Source of the DNA: Ascaphus truei
Lineage: Eukaryota; Chordata; Amphibia; Anura; Ascaphidae
Length of the DNA stretch: 64,000 bases
Direction: 5' to 3'
Assembly: GCA_036426205.1 (NCBI GenBank)
Contig: CM071568.1
Span: forward strand, 39,272,614 to 39,336,613
Shown here: positions 11,478-21,562 of the stretch, piece by piece
Numbering within the stretch: the stretch's first letter is position 1
Layout: each line of letters opens with the position of its first letter
The notes under the pieces: generated by a model
Seen by the model: the letters and a program-made list of their open reading frames with translations, nothing else
Told to the model about the DNA's origin: nothing
Databases searched by the model: none
Position numbers and translations under genes: made by a program

Positions 11478-11879
11478 TAAGATTAGATGCGTTCTCCTTT
11501 TAAGGTCGGAAATGTGACTCGACATAGCGACGAACTGGTAGCAGACAGCCCCACAGGTAGAAGTTAGGAAAGCGGACACAAAGGCAGGCCTCGCCCCAGA
11601 AAGCCAATCCATTAAGCATCTGCCAGGACGGCACAAAGACAGCAACGAACAAAGAAGCTTGACGCCTCCGAGCCCTTCGCTTCCTCCTTCCCTTCTCCTC
11701 TCCCCCTCTTGCCCCCCCGGTTCCCTTGTCTGTTCCGTCTTGTTTGTAGTGTCGTCTGTTGGTTGATGTTGGTGGTGAACAAAGCTGTGTGTTTCTGTAA
11801 TTGGAAGTGATACAATGGGCAGTGGACCAATGTTTGTACTTGTATCTCCAATAAAAATGTAAGTTGAAAAAAAAAAAAA
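11478..11879 (+). other. L1 3' UTR and poly(A) tail
   Basis: Noncoding tail of the L1. A C/T-rich tract lies at 11,680-11,730, a poly(A) signal AATAAA at 11,850-11,855 and a pure A13 tail at 11,867-11,879. Long frames on the minus strand across this part are antisense shadows. Confidence 0.85.
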
Positions 11880-12873
11880 CAAGCATTTGCAAAAACAAAA
11901 ATTGCTTGTCCCATCTATGTATGTATATCCATAGAAACATACATAAATACAGTGCAATGAATGGGCACCAAAAAAAATTCAATCACAATAAAAATAAAAA
12001 TCATAAACCTGTAAAAGAAAAATAACATACATTCAATTTTTTTACTTACCTTTAGATGTCTTCACCCAGGGACTCAAACAGGAACAGGCCACAGATAAAC
12101 CATAAATCCAAAGTCATTTTCTTCTTTCTTTTTCTTCATCTGTAATTTGTAATCCAATTTCGGGATCTTCAGGGGTTTTCTTTTTCATCTGTATCTTCTT
12201 CCAGCTTCCGCAGGCATGCCCTTGATGTCCTATTGGAGGAGTTCCTTCCTCCTCGGCTCCTTGCCGTAAAATTAGGCTGCATAGACTTTTATAAGGCTAT
12301 AACGTCACATTTTCGGCTAATGGTTCCCACGGCTCTGATTAGCCAGTGAAAACCATGTGTCTTTTTTTTTTTTTTGGTGACGTCATGTAAAGGAAATGAA
12401 GCCAGACAATCAGAATGGCTCCATCCTTTCCCTTTAACATGATGTTATCAAACGCAACATGGCTGCCGTAACATGGTACTTGAGCCAATCAGATTGTGGG
12501 AACTATATCCCCAATCTGATTGGTCGTAGTAGACCCGAGGGCCTGGTGTATTAATGGTATTCCGGAAAAATGGTACACAAAGATTTTTTGACTGTCTTCA
12601 TTTCTTTTGCGCCAGCCTTTAGTTGGTTTGAAATTCTGGCATGCTTTTAATGCATTATTGACTAATCACTGCTTAGTGAATCACGCGGACTGGCAAAAAA
12701 CGGCACGTTTGCCGTTATTTGCTTGATCAGACATGTTTTTTCACAGGACTGAAAAAATGCCTTTAAGGCCGATAAAGCACTGTTATCACTGCTTAGTGAA
12801 TCGTGCAGCAGGCTGTATCAGCCTTAAAAGCCACTTTTCACTCTTAAAAGCAGTTATCACTGTGTAGCACTGT
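11880..12873. other. Right interior of the outer DNA element, no gene
   Basis: Noncoding sequence after the L1 target duplication. It has a T-run at 12,363-12,376 and two copies of TCACTGCTTAGTGAATC (12,666 and 12,786) that mirror the left-end motif at 3,255. On the minus strand, AAGGTAAGT near 12,050 resembles a splice donor, but no open exon accompanies it. Confidence 0.45.
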
Positions 12874-12888
12874 CCCCCCCCCCCCCCC
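12874..12888. repeat. Poly(C) tract, 15 bases
   Basis: A pure run of 15 C at the junction between the outer DNA element and the following LTR-like repeat. Its length may be unreliable in the assembly. Confidence 0.9.
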
Positions 12889-12917
12889 AGTGGGAGAATA
12901 CACAGCCTAATCTACCT

Positions 12918-13565
12918 AGTGTGTGGTGCGATACCTGTTAGGGTCAGGAGAGCTGAGCTGATCTGTGGTAGTATGGAGATCAGGACAGGCGTAGGTTCTT
13001 TCTCTGGTTCTTCTCATGGTGCTTAGCGCCTCCAGCAGTAGTGGGCTCCAGAAAGTTTGCACTCTTTTCTCCTCAGACCAAGGACTGATTCTCAGACTGA
13101 GGTATATTAGAACAGGATCTTTATTCAGGCTGACACTTACTGCAGTTCTTCCTCACAGCGGTGCATGGTCTTAGAGGTTCCATTCTTCTGGATGGTGCTT
13201 TGCCCCTGATAGTATAGGGCCTTAGGCTTAATCTGATGTTCCCCCAGCTCAGAGGCTGGGGGTGAGCATGCTCATACTGCCATAGGAGAGACTCACAGCT
13301 ACCAGCAAGAGCTCAAGCTGGATTCTGACTAACTTGGTCACACCCTCCTAGGAGACTCAAGAAGGGGCGGGCTCATGGTCTATACCTATCCTTGATAGGC
13401 TTACACAGGCCATGAGTCACCAACTTACTTCTATCACTCATAAGAGGGGCATAATGGGGTCAAGAGCCCATAGATTTAGCCTGTTACTGCCTGCAGCTAA
13501 CAGGATTTACATAACAGGAATAACAGGGGGAAAGAAAGGTATAATGGGACATACCCTGTTACAAC
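12918..13565 (-). mobile_element. LTR-like repeat, copy 1 (antisense)
   Basis: The segment begins ATACCTGTTAGGGTCAG and ends ACCCTGTTACA, which are roughly inverted. It contains GATCTTTATTCAGG (13,120), which in reverse gives a poly(A)-signal-like context. A diverged relative lies at 51,885-52,330, with the same order of TACCTGTNAGGGTC, GTGCTTAGCGCC and CTTTATTC...CACTGCAG. This fits a solo LTR inserted in reverse. There is no target duplication that I can confirm and no coding sequence. Confidence 0.4.
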
Positions 13566-14471
13566 TGCTTAGAGAGAGACTATATTAGTTAGAGTCCCAA
13601 GTGCAATATATATCTCCTCAAACATACCTTCAAACAATGTGGAAGACACCACAAAAATGGGCACACCTAAATTACCTGGGAAAAAGGCCAATCAAATATG
13701 CCAAATAAAGGTGTGTGTTAAGGGGAATATATAGCATAAAAGAATAGTCTCTATCTCTCGTTATTAGCGGCCTCTGATGTTATTGCATACAGTACATTAG
13801 AGCAAAGGTAGGCAAATCCGCCATTGACTTAAGCACTTCATCTCCCTCTATGAGAGGACACCACTGCCAATCCCTGCCACTCACCATTAAGTATTAGCAC
13901 TATATCCACATCTGCCATAAAGCATGGGCTGAAGGTTGTCCTCTACCACCAAAAGAGGATACCACCATTTCCTGCTGATCACCACTGAGCTGCAGTGCTG
14001 CTGCCCCTTGATGAGAGAAAAACAGTGAATCTCTCAATGTTTAGGCGCAGGAAACAATGGAGTACAAAATAAGCTTTGCAAATCTAGCAAGATCGGCTTG
14101 CAAATTGTTTTCTTTTCGTTTTGCAATCATTTACTCACCAGGTGATGAAGTAATTTGTTGGCACAATATCCTAACATGACTAATGTTCATTTTATAGATC
14201 ATAAAGCTTTTGGTTAACATCCTGCTTCTAATCTTTACTGATATTTTTACTTAATTCACTCTCTTCTTCTTGCCAATTGTGACATTTGCAAAGAATAATA
14301 CTCGAGTAAACTAAGTCAGACTTCTCATTATCTATACTAGGTAGATGTACAAATCATCTTACAAAGTCAATGCAAAGTCCTTGCAATCTGAAAAGTACTT
14401 TACATGGAAAAACATATAATCTAGGCCATATATTTGCTAACAATCATATTTAAGTTGCCAAGAAGACATTT
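13566..14471. other. Unassigned sequence with a dispersed repeat
   Basis: 13,570-13,700 (GAGAGAGACTATATTAG..CAAGTGCAATATATATCTCCTCAAAC) is related to 38,026-38,156 in the same orientation, so it is a dispersed repeat of unknown class. The remainder to 14,471 is AT-rich and shows no gene. Confidence 0.5.
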
Positions 14472-14929
14472 CGGGCCATGTTTACTAGGAAGTGCTTCTC
14501 CATAAGACATCATGCACTCTGGGAATAAGCAATAGACTACTGGGAAACTGGTACATTATTGAGAGACTTACAGAGACAGTTGGGGAAGAACTACGTGTAG
14601 TGGATGCAAGTGCCTGGCCAATAATTCTGTTAAGAGTCTCTGTCAGTGTGGGAAAAAAAACTGCTGAGGTCATACGTAGGCGAGAACAAGAGATAAAGTT
14701 GGGAGATATAGAACACACGGGGTTATTTATACATTTCTATGAACAGCCCACTGAGGAGCCCTTATTCTGGGTGTTACCAGGACAAGCCTGTGGCCGCAAG
14801 TTGACTAAGATCAGCAGGGCTGAAAGGTTAGTTATTCAGCGTTACAGGCAGTCCCACTGGTTTGAGTACCCATATGTCCCCGAACCCATCATGAGGGAGA
14901 TTGAGGCAAACAGGGTTCAGTAGTTAGAG
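14472..14929 (+). other. Unrecognised ORF region (143 codons)
   Basis: A frame open from an ATG at 14,492 to the stop at 14,923 lies just before the duplicated block. Its second half (about 14,720-14,920) has ordinary protein-like composition, with GQACGRKLTKISRAERLVIQ followed by RYRQSHWFEYPYVPEPIM. I do not recognise the family. The first half reads through a sequence with MITE-like character (GGGCCATGTTTACTAGGAAG). It could be a transposon ORF remnant or chance. A further frame (14,959-15,150) ends PDHTGMLVKKPDPSHYY and could be a shifted continuation. Confidence 0.3.
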
Positions 14930-15179
14930 GATGCCGTACGAGCATACATAACATCCAAGTGCTGGTATGCCATCTTCCATACAGAAGACTAGATTGCATA
15001 CCGTATGGGGGTATGAGAGTGGGCAGAGCTATCTACATGGACAGGGTAGAGTACCTGTCCGAGCGAAATCCCAAGAGGATGTATTCAGTGACTGTTCCTG
15101 ATCATACCGGCATGCTTGTTAAAAAGCCTGACCCGTCACATTATTACTGATGGGGTACAGTAGGAGGTCCTCCATGTTG

Positions 15180-16016
15180 GGAGGGATCTCAGTTTTGTTA
15201 CATTATTACAAGTGTATGTGATAGGTGCATATTGCCGGTATTAGTAGGTGTACTATCAACTGTATACCAATGTTATGACTATTGTGTATGTTTCAGGTTG
15301 TTCAACTGAAGGATGGTACCTCTAAATTAATTTCCAAGCGGGTACCTTGGATTCTCCAACAGAGGGAGAGTGTAGCCATGCCTGGCTTGGCTACTAGTCT
15401 ACCCTGCCTGACATGTATGTCTGTGTACTGCCCAATAAGGGTCTCAGACCTTGGACCCTCCCCCTCTGTACTTAAGGGGCTGCATTACCAAATTGTTTCA
15501 GTCTGTCTCTCCCATGTGAGTTCAGGGCTCTTTCCACCTAACATCCCCTCCCCTAGAGGGAGTAGGACAGATACCTCTGGCTCCACAAGGGAGTTAGGGA
15601 AGAGCAAGGACCGCCCTTGGTGCCCATGGCTGGGGGTGAGTGTCCAGGGACCATCCGGATGCTGGAGGCCTAGTGCATGCTGTGTATCCAGTGTATGCTG
15701 TTATATGCTGTGTGAAGAATAAAGACCGTTCCTGTTAAGCTATACTTCTGCCAGGGCATGCAGTCTGTATAGGGGAAGAGGAGAAAGTTCTTCCGCAGGG
15801 GCTGCTTCCAGAGCTATTGGAGCCTGCGGTAGATGGAGGTGCTGACACCAATGTGAGATAGAAAAAGCTCTAAACCCTAAAGCCTGTCCTGTCTTCCCCA
15901 AAAACAACAGTGGAACCTCAGAGCTTCTGTAAACCAGCAGGTAAACAGTACTACACAACTGGTAGCCAGGGAATCTCCCAGAGGGTGGGGGAAACACTGC
16001 TACATGCATATGTATA
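15180..16016 (+). other. LTR-like stretch, no gene
   Basis: Noncoding sequence with an AATAAA at 15,718-15,723 followed by GACCGTTCCTGTTAAGC and, about 240 bases on, a purine-rich GAGGGTGGGGGAAAC stretch near 15,980-16,003. The layout suggests the R-U5 part of an LTR. A 146-codon plus-strand frame (15,282-15,722) ends on this signal and has no recognisable domain. I could not find a partner LTR. The sequence is repeated in copy B around 53,150-54,000. Confidence 0.3.
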
Positions 16017-17621
16017 CAGTGGTGTGAAAAAGAAAGAACACCCTGTTTGAATTCTATGGTTTTACATATCAGGACATAATAACAATCATCTGTTCCTTAG
16101 CAGGTCTTAAAATTAGGTAGATACAACCTCAGATGAACAACAACACATGACAAATTACACTGTGTCATGATTTATTTAACAAAAATAAAGCCAAGAAGCT
16201 ATGCGTGAAAAACCAAATACACCCTTACTGCTTCCATAGGAATTAAGATGCTATTAGCAGACAGGTGCTGTTAATCAATTGCCCTTGATTAATTGATCAT
16301 CAGCAAGTGTGATCACCTTTATAAAAGCTGAAATTTTAGCAGTTTGCTGGTCTGGAGCATTCAGGGGTGTGTTAACACAATGCCAAGGAGGAAAGACATC
16401 AGCAGTGATCTTAGAGAAGCAATTGTTGCTGCCCATCAATCTGGGAAGGGTTATAAGGCCATTTCCAAACAATTTAAAGTCCATCATTCTACAGTGAGAA
16501 AGATTATTCAAAAGTGGAAAACATTCAAGACAGTTGCCAATCCTCCCAGGAGTGAACATCCCAGCAAATTCACCCCAAGGTCAGACCGTGCAATGCTCAG
16601 AGAAATTGCTAATTACCCAAGAGTTAGATCTCAGACTCTACTGGCCTCAGTTAGCATGTTAAATGTTAAAGTTCCTGACAGTACAATTAGAAAAAGACTG
16701 AACAAGTATGGTTTGTTTGGAAGGGTTGCCAAGAGAAAGCCTCTTCTCTCTAAAAAGAAAATGGCAGCACTACTTAGGTTTGCAAAGTTGCATCTGAACA
16801 AACCACAAGACTTCTGGAACAATTTCCTTTGGACAGATGAGACCAAAGTGGAGATGTTTGGCCATAATGCACAGCGCCACGTTTGGCGAAAACAAAACAC
16901 AGCATGTCAGCACAAACACCTCATACCAACTGTCAAGCACTGTGATGCAGGGGGGTTGATTTGGGCTTGTTTTTGCAGCCACAGGACCTAGGAACCTTGC
17001 AGTCATTGAGTCAAACATGAACTCTTCTGAATACCAAAGTATTCTAGAGTCAAATGTGAGGCCATCTGTCTGACAGCTAAAGCTTGGCCGAAATTAGGTC
17101 ATGCAACAAGACAATGATCCCAAGCACACCAGCAAATCTACAACAGAATGACTGAAAAATAAAAGAATAAAGGTGTTGCAATGACCCAGTCAAAGTCCAG
17201 ACCTCAACCCGATTGAAATGCTGCTGTTGGACCTCAAGACAGCTGTGCATAAACAAATGCCCACAAACCTCAATGAACTGAAGCAACATTGTAAAGAAGA
17301 GTGGGCAAAAATTCTTCCACAATGATGTGAGAGACTGATAAAGTCATACAGAAAACGATTACTTCAAGTTATTGCTGCTAAAGGTGGTTCTAGAAGCTAT
17401 TGAATCATAAGGTATACTTGGTTTTCACACACGGCTTCTGCATGTTGGCTTTATTTTTGTTAAATAGATCATGACATGGTGTAATATGTCATGTGTTGTT
17501 GTTCATCTGAGGTTGTATTTACCTAATTTTAAGACCTGCTAAGGAACAAAGGATTGTTATTATGTCCTGATATGTAAAACCATAGAATTCAAACAGGGTG
17601 TACTTTCTTTTCACACAACTT
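16017..17621 (+). mobile_element. Tc1-like transposon with IR/DR termini
   Basis: A 1.6-kb element with inverted repeats of about 200 bp, 16,017-16,217 and 17,422-17,621. It is preceded by TA at 16,015-16,016, the target for this superfamily. Each arm carries two related motifs: an outer GTGTGAAAAAGAAAGAACACC (16,022) and an inner GCGTGAAAAACCAAATACACC (16,203), mirrored on the right (17,413-17,437 and 17,600-17,618). That is the IR/DR arrangement seen in Sleeping Beauty-like elements. It encloses one intronless transposase pseudogene. The right terminus has drifted. Confidence 0.9.
16380..17403 (+). pseudogene. Tc1-like transposase, frameshifted and with stops
   Basis: The transposase binds the inverted repeats and moves the element by cut-and-paste into TA sites. 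I chose the ATG at 16,380 (MPRRKDISSD) over one 36 bases upstream because family members start this way. The N-terminus has the paired-like helix-turn-helix (AISKQFKVHHSTVRKIIQKW) and a basic linker (GRVAKRKPLLSKKK). The DDE domain begins with LWTDETKVEMF (first Asp near 16,837). Near 16,968 one extra T shifts the frame, ending the open stretch at 16,991. The second Asp (DNDPKHTS, near 17,113) and the Glu (NPIEM, near 17,210, spacing consistent with DD34E) are in other frames with further stops. The native end is the TGA at 17,401-17,403. Total length, about 340 codons, is normal. Confidence 0.92.
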
Positions 17622-18750
17622 CATTGAAGTTGTACTTGAAGTACACTTCATTACAGACTATACTTTGGGGGACCTTATACTTATAAGGGAAATAACTTGG
17701 GGATATTTGGGCTCGAAATCCAGGAGTCTGGGGGACACAGGGAAGCCCCGGTGTAATTCACCCTGTGTACCGGCAAATCATGCCTGCTCGCTGGGGAGAG
17801 TTAAAAAACTACCCGCAACTGTGGCCCCCCAACTCCTGCAACCAAAATAATTGTATTTCCACCCAAATATTCCCCCTAAAACAGACACACAAGAAATTTC
17901 ACAGTTCTAGGGCTAAGGGAACATAAAATAGGAAAAAATAGAGTCATTTTATTTTCCATCATGTATTATTCCTGGTCCCTGGCTTATGGAGGTACCAGGG
18001 ACCCCACGGGTTCAGGTGTATACAGCGGGCTTAACCTTTAATAGATTGCCTGGTTACCCCCTCCCGTCACAGTCATATAACAAGATTTTTTTTAATAGCA
18101 TCCGATGCAGCAATGAGAAATACAAATTATTTTATATTGTGTAAAATTATTGCTAACACTGGTTAGCAAAACTGCTTTTGATTTATTTGCTCTCTCGTCT
18201 TTTACTGCTCAGAGAATGTAATTATTTCCATTACTAAACCCTTACAAAGAATGCTATAGTTATTAGCTACAGTAGATAGTAACATGTTTTTATTACATCA
18301 TTACAAACACTTCATAATACTGTATGTGAAGGCCACGCACCTGCATTATTGATAAAGATCCATGTCAATTAGCAGCGACATTTGAGTAGGAATGTTTCTA
18401 AACAGAAACCTCATGGAGTACTGCAAGTCTAGAAATAATTGATACAACAGACTTTCGTGATTCTATTTCCTGGGAGAGTTTTACAGCCTAACTGTGAGTT
18501 CCAGGATGATTTGCTGCACCTTTTATCTGGGTGGTCAAATATATGCACCAGATGTTAATAACCCGAGAGGTCCATCTTGAGTAAAAGATCAAGACATAAA
18601 TTGCTCCACATTGGACAATTTGCTTTCAAAGTAAGCTATAGTACATGAATAACTACAACATCTCAATGAATGTTACTTTAAATATAAATGTATTTGTTGT
18701 GCTCTGAAACCCTATCCATTCCACTTAGATTATTAGATATGATGACACAT
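17622..18750. other. Unassigned AT-rich sequence
   Basis: I see no gene. A C-rich patch with GGGACCCCACGGG lies near 17,980-18,020. The rest is AT-rich. The whole stretch is present, with indels, at about 55,660-56,800. Confidence 0.5.
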
Positions 18751-19056
18751 GGGGGCCTATGCAGAGAGCAGCGAATTTTAAAATTGGCGAATTTATTAAA
18801 AAGTAGCTTTTTTGGAGAGTTTTAATCTCCATATGCAGAAAAGTGCGAATTCTGCTATGTTTAACATGGATGCGTGTGGCGAGTTTAAATTGGCGAGATG
18901 CGCGCTTCAGAAATGTGTTAAAACAAATTCGCGGCTTTTTTTTCCCCTTTGCAATGGCCGCGAGCGGCAGTTTTTTCTGGCGAGTTAAAACTGAGACAAT
19001 CGCGCCATTTTATTGGCGCGAACAGCCGCTAGATGCCGTTCGCGCCTCTCTGCATT
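18751..19056. mobile_element. MITE with TGCAGAGAG inverted ends
   Basis: The left end is GGGGGCCTATGCAGAGAGCAGCGAATTTT and the right end is GGCGCGAACGGC.. read as its reverse complement, CGCGCCTCTCTGCAT. The interior repeats the word GGCGAGTTTAAA/GGCGAATTT several times. At about 300 bp with no coding capacity it fits a MITE. The style of the ends (TATGCA followed by AGCAG) resembles the outer element at 3,250, but the interiors differ. Confidence 0.65.
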
Positions 19057-19314
19057 CTTTTATCCCATTTGATTGTTTTCTTGTATCGCAATTTTAGTAA
19101 AGTGTTGTGCCAATTGTATGTGCCAAGCACCATATCCGTGGTTCCCAATCTTTATAAATGTGTCCCGTTCATAAGAAATTTGCCTTTGGGACCCCAAATG
19201 TATTCTGTGTATAAAGAAAGATGAACACATATTGGGAGATGAGTCCCCAAAAGGTTCAATTTTTAAGAATAAATATTCAACATAGTGGATCATATGAATG
19301 GGTTTATTAAGGCC
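19057..19314. other. Spacer between MITE and LTR element
   Basis: Noncoding. The five bases AGGCC at 19,310-19,314 are a near match to ATGCC at 24,486-24,490 across the LTR element, a possible decayed target-site duplication. Confidence 0.5.
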
Positions 19315-19870
19315 TGTAACAGACACAAATGTGCCTCTAATCCAGCAGTGTGGTGGTTAACTGCTGGTAGGCAATTAATGAACACCACCTGACTGATTGC
19401 AGGTGGTAGAAAAAGCCTGCCTTTGAGACAGGAAGAGAGACTCCGTAGCTCACGTGTGAGCTGAATAAGGAAACAGAGCAGAGTTTCTTGAGTCTCCCAG
19501 GAGAGACTGACCAAGAGAACACAGATCTCTGGAGCTGACAAATAAGACTTCTAAACCTGGATGCTGATAATCCGGAGAAAAGGCAGCAACCCTGGAAACA
19601 GATAAGACTTTATTTTCCATTGACTGTTGTCTATATATATATATCTATATGACTTGGGCTGATGAATAGCCTGGGTAGCCACCCAGTTAAAAGGGGCTGG
19701 AATAGAAGGATACATATATGCCAAAGTGGAGCAAGTTTTATTGGGCTCACTATTTCTCTGATGTTGATTTTTTTGCTGTGTTTAAAGCGACAGGCACAAT
19801 AAAGAAAGCCTTGTTTTAATTTCACCTTAAAACAGTCTCCATTATGTACCTCTGCACATGTCCTCCTACA
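19315..19870 (+). repeat. 5' LTR
   Basis: 556 bases from TGTAACAGACAC to CCTCCTACA. AATAAAG occurs about 70 bases from the right end (near 19,798), a plausible poly(A) signal. Compared with the 3' LTR it has an extra TA-rich piece, about 22 bases, at 19,629-19,652, plus scattered substitutions. Confidence 0.9.
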
Positions 19871-19892
19871 TATAGTGTCAGAAGTGGGATGA
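19871..19892 (+). promoter_or_regulatory. Primer-binding site, tRNA-Leu-like
   Basis: TATAGTGTCAGAAGTGGGATGA begins directly after the 5' LTR. GTGTCAGAAGTGGGAT is close to the complement of the 3' end of vertebrate tRNA-Leu as I know it (TGGTGTCAGNAGTGGGAT). The first four bases deviate. Confidence 0.75.
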
Positions 19893-20695
19893 GAGGTGGC
19901 CTTTGAAGTTAAAAGTGCCTGGAGATTTCCTGTGAAATTTGTTTGCTTTTTGCCTACAAACAGCCTAAACAAAAATATCTCATGCAGCAGAGACCAGAGT
20001 TAAAGCGACACACCCAGGCAGGAAATCACTGCACTGAAACTCACAAAACCACAGATGGACTCTGTTTCCCAATCCCAAGAGGAGGGAGAGAGAGACTGCT
20101 GAAGCAGGTAAAGCTTATTTGCCTATCACAATAAAGTGTGATATGGTCATTGAAATAGGGGTTTTGCCTACCAGCCATAGTCAGGGTTCAAGAAGTGAGT
20201 TAGCCCTTAAAGGGGATAGGCGTTGTTTTCAAATGTTTTGCTGAAGCAGTGAATACAGATGGTGACCCACGAGCGGTACAGATTCTGCAAATAAAGTTTG
20301 CCGCACCGCATAGGACTACCAGCTGTGAATGGAGTATATGCAGAAAAGTGTGAAAATTGAGGCAAGACTGTGCTGAAGCAGGGGAATTTTCAGCAAACAA
20401 ATGCTGAGTGTAAAATTGCCCTACAGAGGAAAAAGGGATTGCTGAACTGTGTAAAAGGTATTCCAAAGCCAATTGCTGAGTGTTGAGTTACCCTGCCGGT
20501 AGTGAAAGAAATATTCCACTGCAAAGAATGGTTTTTTTTCTGCAAGTAAAAAAAAAAAAGTCTGCCTGTGTATCTTGGGAGAGTGAATGCCATAATACCC
20601 AAAGATGAGACTGAAAATTACTGAACTCAAGGAGAAAACCAAATTATGTTGCTGAAGCGGAGGGATTGTCATAGCAAGTAAATAGTGTAAATCAA
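19893..20695 (+). other. Leader of the LTR element
   Basis: About 800 bases between the primer site and the first long ORF. The phrase TTGCTGAAG(C) recurs (near 20,236, 20,373, 20,440, 20,650 and 20,702), giving a loosely periodic noncoding leader. There is an A-run at 20,549-20,560. The long leader may hold a packaging signal, but nothing in the sequence proves this. Confidence 0.5.
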
Positions 20696-21562
20696 ATGCC
20701 TTTGCTGAAGCCAGAAAATGGGCAGCTAGCAAGCACTGTATTTAAAGAAATAGAACCCTGGGAATTTAAAATGGCCACCCAGCTGAAGTCAAATACAGAC
20801 TCTGTAAAAATAGGGAAGAAAAATTGTTCCTGGTGTAAAGAACCCCACCACACAAAGCAGTGTCCCTTCAGGCCTTATTCAGACGATGAGAGTGAATGTA
20901 TGCACAGTAATGCTAATGTTGTAAAACTTATCCAAGGGAAGAAAAAGTCTACAAAGAGGCCTGTGAGAGCTACGACCTCTACAAGAAAAATATGCCCACC
21001 TGTAGGACTACAACCATTTGGGGTTCTAGCAAATAAAGTGACAACAGCTGCAATAGCGCCTCCTGAGGTCAGGAAGGAAAATATACTGGATAGCCCCAAA
21101 ATGGAGGACAAAATGCAGCGTTCCTGTAATGAACCCTACCCCACGGAAGAGTGGCCATTACAGTCCGATGAGGAGGAAGACATCTCTTATGGGGAACCCA
21201 AACTGAGTCAAAACCACAAAACACCCCAAGAATGGTGGGGGTGCCTGAACTCGGTACGAACCGAAAAGACCGCTCCCTATGATGACGAATATGATCGGCA
21301 GGAGAAAGAGCAGGAGCAGCAGATCACCGAATATTTCCGTCAGCTGTTACAGTTGCAAGAAAAGCCAGGTGGATCCAGTGACGCTGCTAAAATTTCAAAT
21401 GAAGATGGAGACCCCAGTATCCCTGAGGGGACGGTGCCATCCAAAACAAAAAGGCGAAAAAAGAAAAGCGGTTCTTCACTTACCGTGGAAGGAACAGACA
21501 CATCTGCAGATCTTGCGGAGGAAAAGGGGGTCCGAAATACCCTGCAGCCTAGAGAAAATTGA
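20696..21562 (+). CDS. Zinc-knuckle-like protein of the LTR element
   Basis: A 288-residue frame, ATG at 20,696, TGA at 21,560-21,562. Near residues 43-55 is CSWCKEPHHTKQC, which resembles a retroviral nucleocapsid zinc knuckle (normally CX2CX4HX4C) but is one residue shorter, so the fit is C-X2-C-X4-H-X3-C or C-X2-C-X3-H-X4-C. After it come an acidic stretch (SDDESE), a Lys/Arg-rich stretch (KKKSTKRPVR) and a glutamate/glutamine-rich segment (residues about 195-220). Near 250 there is a basic KTKRRKKKSG that could serve as a nuclear signal. No capsid domain is evident. A second possible start is the ATG of MATQLKSNTD at 20,771. I infer a Gag-like or captured nucleic-acid-binding protein. Function is unproven. 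Confidence 0.55.
   Translation: MPLLKPENGQLASTVFKEIEPWEFKMATQLKSNTDSVKIGKKNCSWCKEPHHTKQCPFRPYSDDESECMHSNANVVKLIQGKKKSTKRPVRATTSTRKICPPVGLQPFGVLANKVTTAAIAPPEVRKENILDSPKMEDKMQRSCNEPYPTEEWPLQSDEEEDISYGEPKLSQNHKTPQEWWGCLNSVRTEKTAPYDDEYDRQEKEQEQQITEYFRQLLQLQEKPGGSSDAAKISNEDGDPSIPEGTVPSKTKRRKKKSGSSLTVEGTDTSADLAEEKGVRNTLQPREN

Larger units (their letters stand above)
4619..11879 (+). mobile_element. L1-type LINE, nearly full length, inactive
   Basis: Order: 5' leader (4,619-4,743), ORF1 (4,744-5,701), a long spacer (5,702-7,677), ORF2 (7,678-11,477), 3' UTR, AATAAA at 11,850-11,855 and a 13-base poly(A) at 11,867-11,879. The 9-base AGCATTTGC occurs immediately before the inferred 5' end (4,610-4,618) and just after the tail (11,882-11,890), fitting a target-site duplication from target-primed reverse transcription. 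The leader starts with GCGCATGCGCGATGG, similar to NRF1/YY1 sites. Both ORFs carry frameshifts or stops, so the copy cannot be autonomous. The clade call (L1, amphibian type) rests on the ORF1 RNA-binding protein and the APE-RT-CCHC layout of ORF2. Confidence 0.9.
3244..12870. mobile_element. Putative DNA transposon, interrupted by an L1
   Basis: The motif CACTAAGCAGTGA occurs at 3,255-3,267, and its reverse complement occurs at 12,666-12,678 and 12,786-12,798, as expected for terminal or subterminal inverted repeats of one element. Without the L1 insertion (4,619-11,879) the element would be about 2.3 kb. It contains two paired foldback units (3,559-3,781 and 3,848-4,197). I see no transposase, so it would be non-autonomous. 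Exact ends and target duplications could not be fixed, and the motif may simply be shared by several separate MITEs. Confidence 0.4.

Noticed and set aside
11436..11982. Minus-strand frames of 100-173 codons
   Set aside because: They are antisense to the L1 3' UTR and poly(A) tail.
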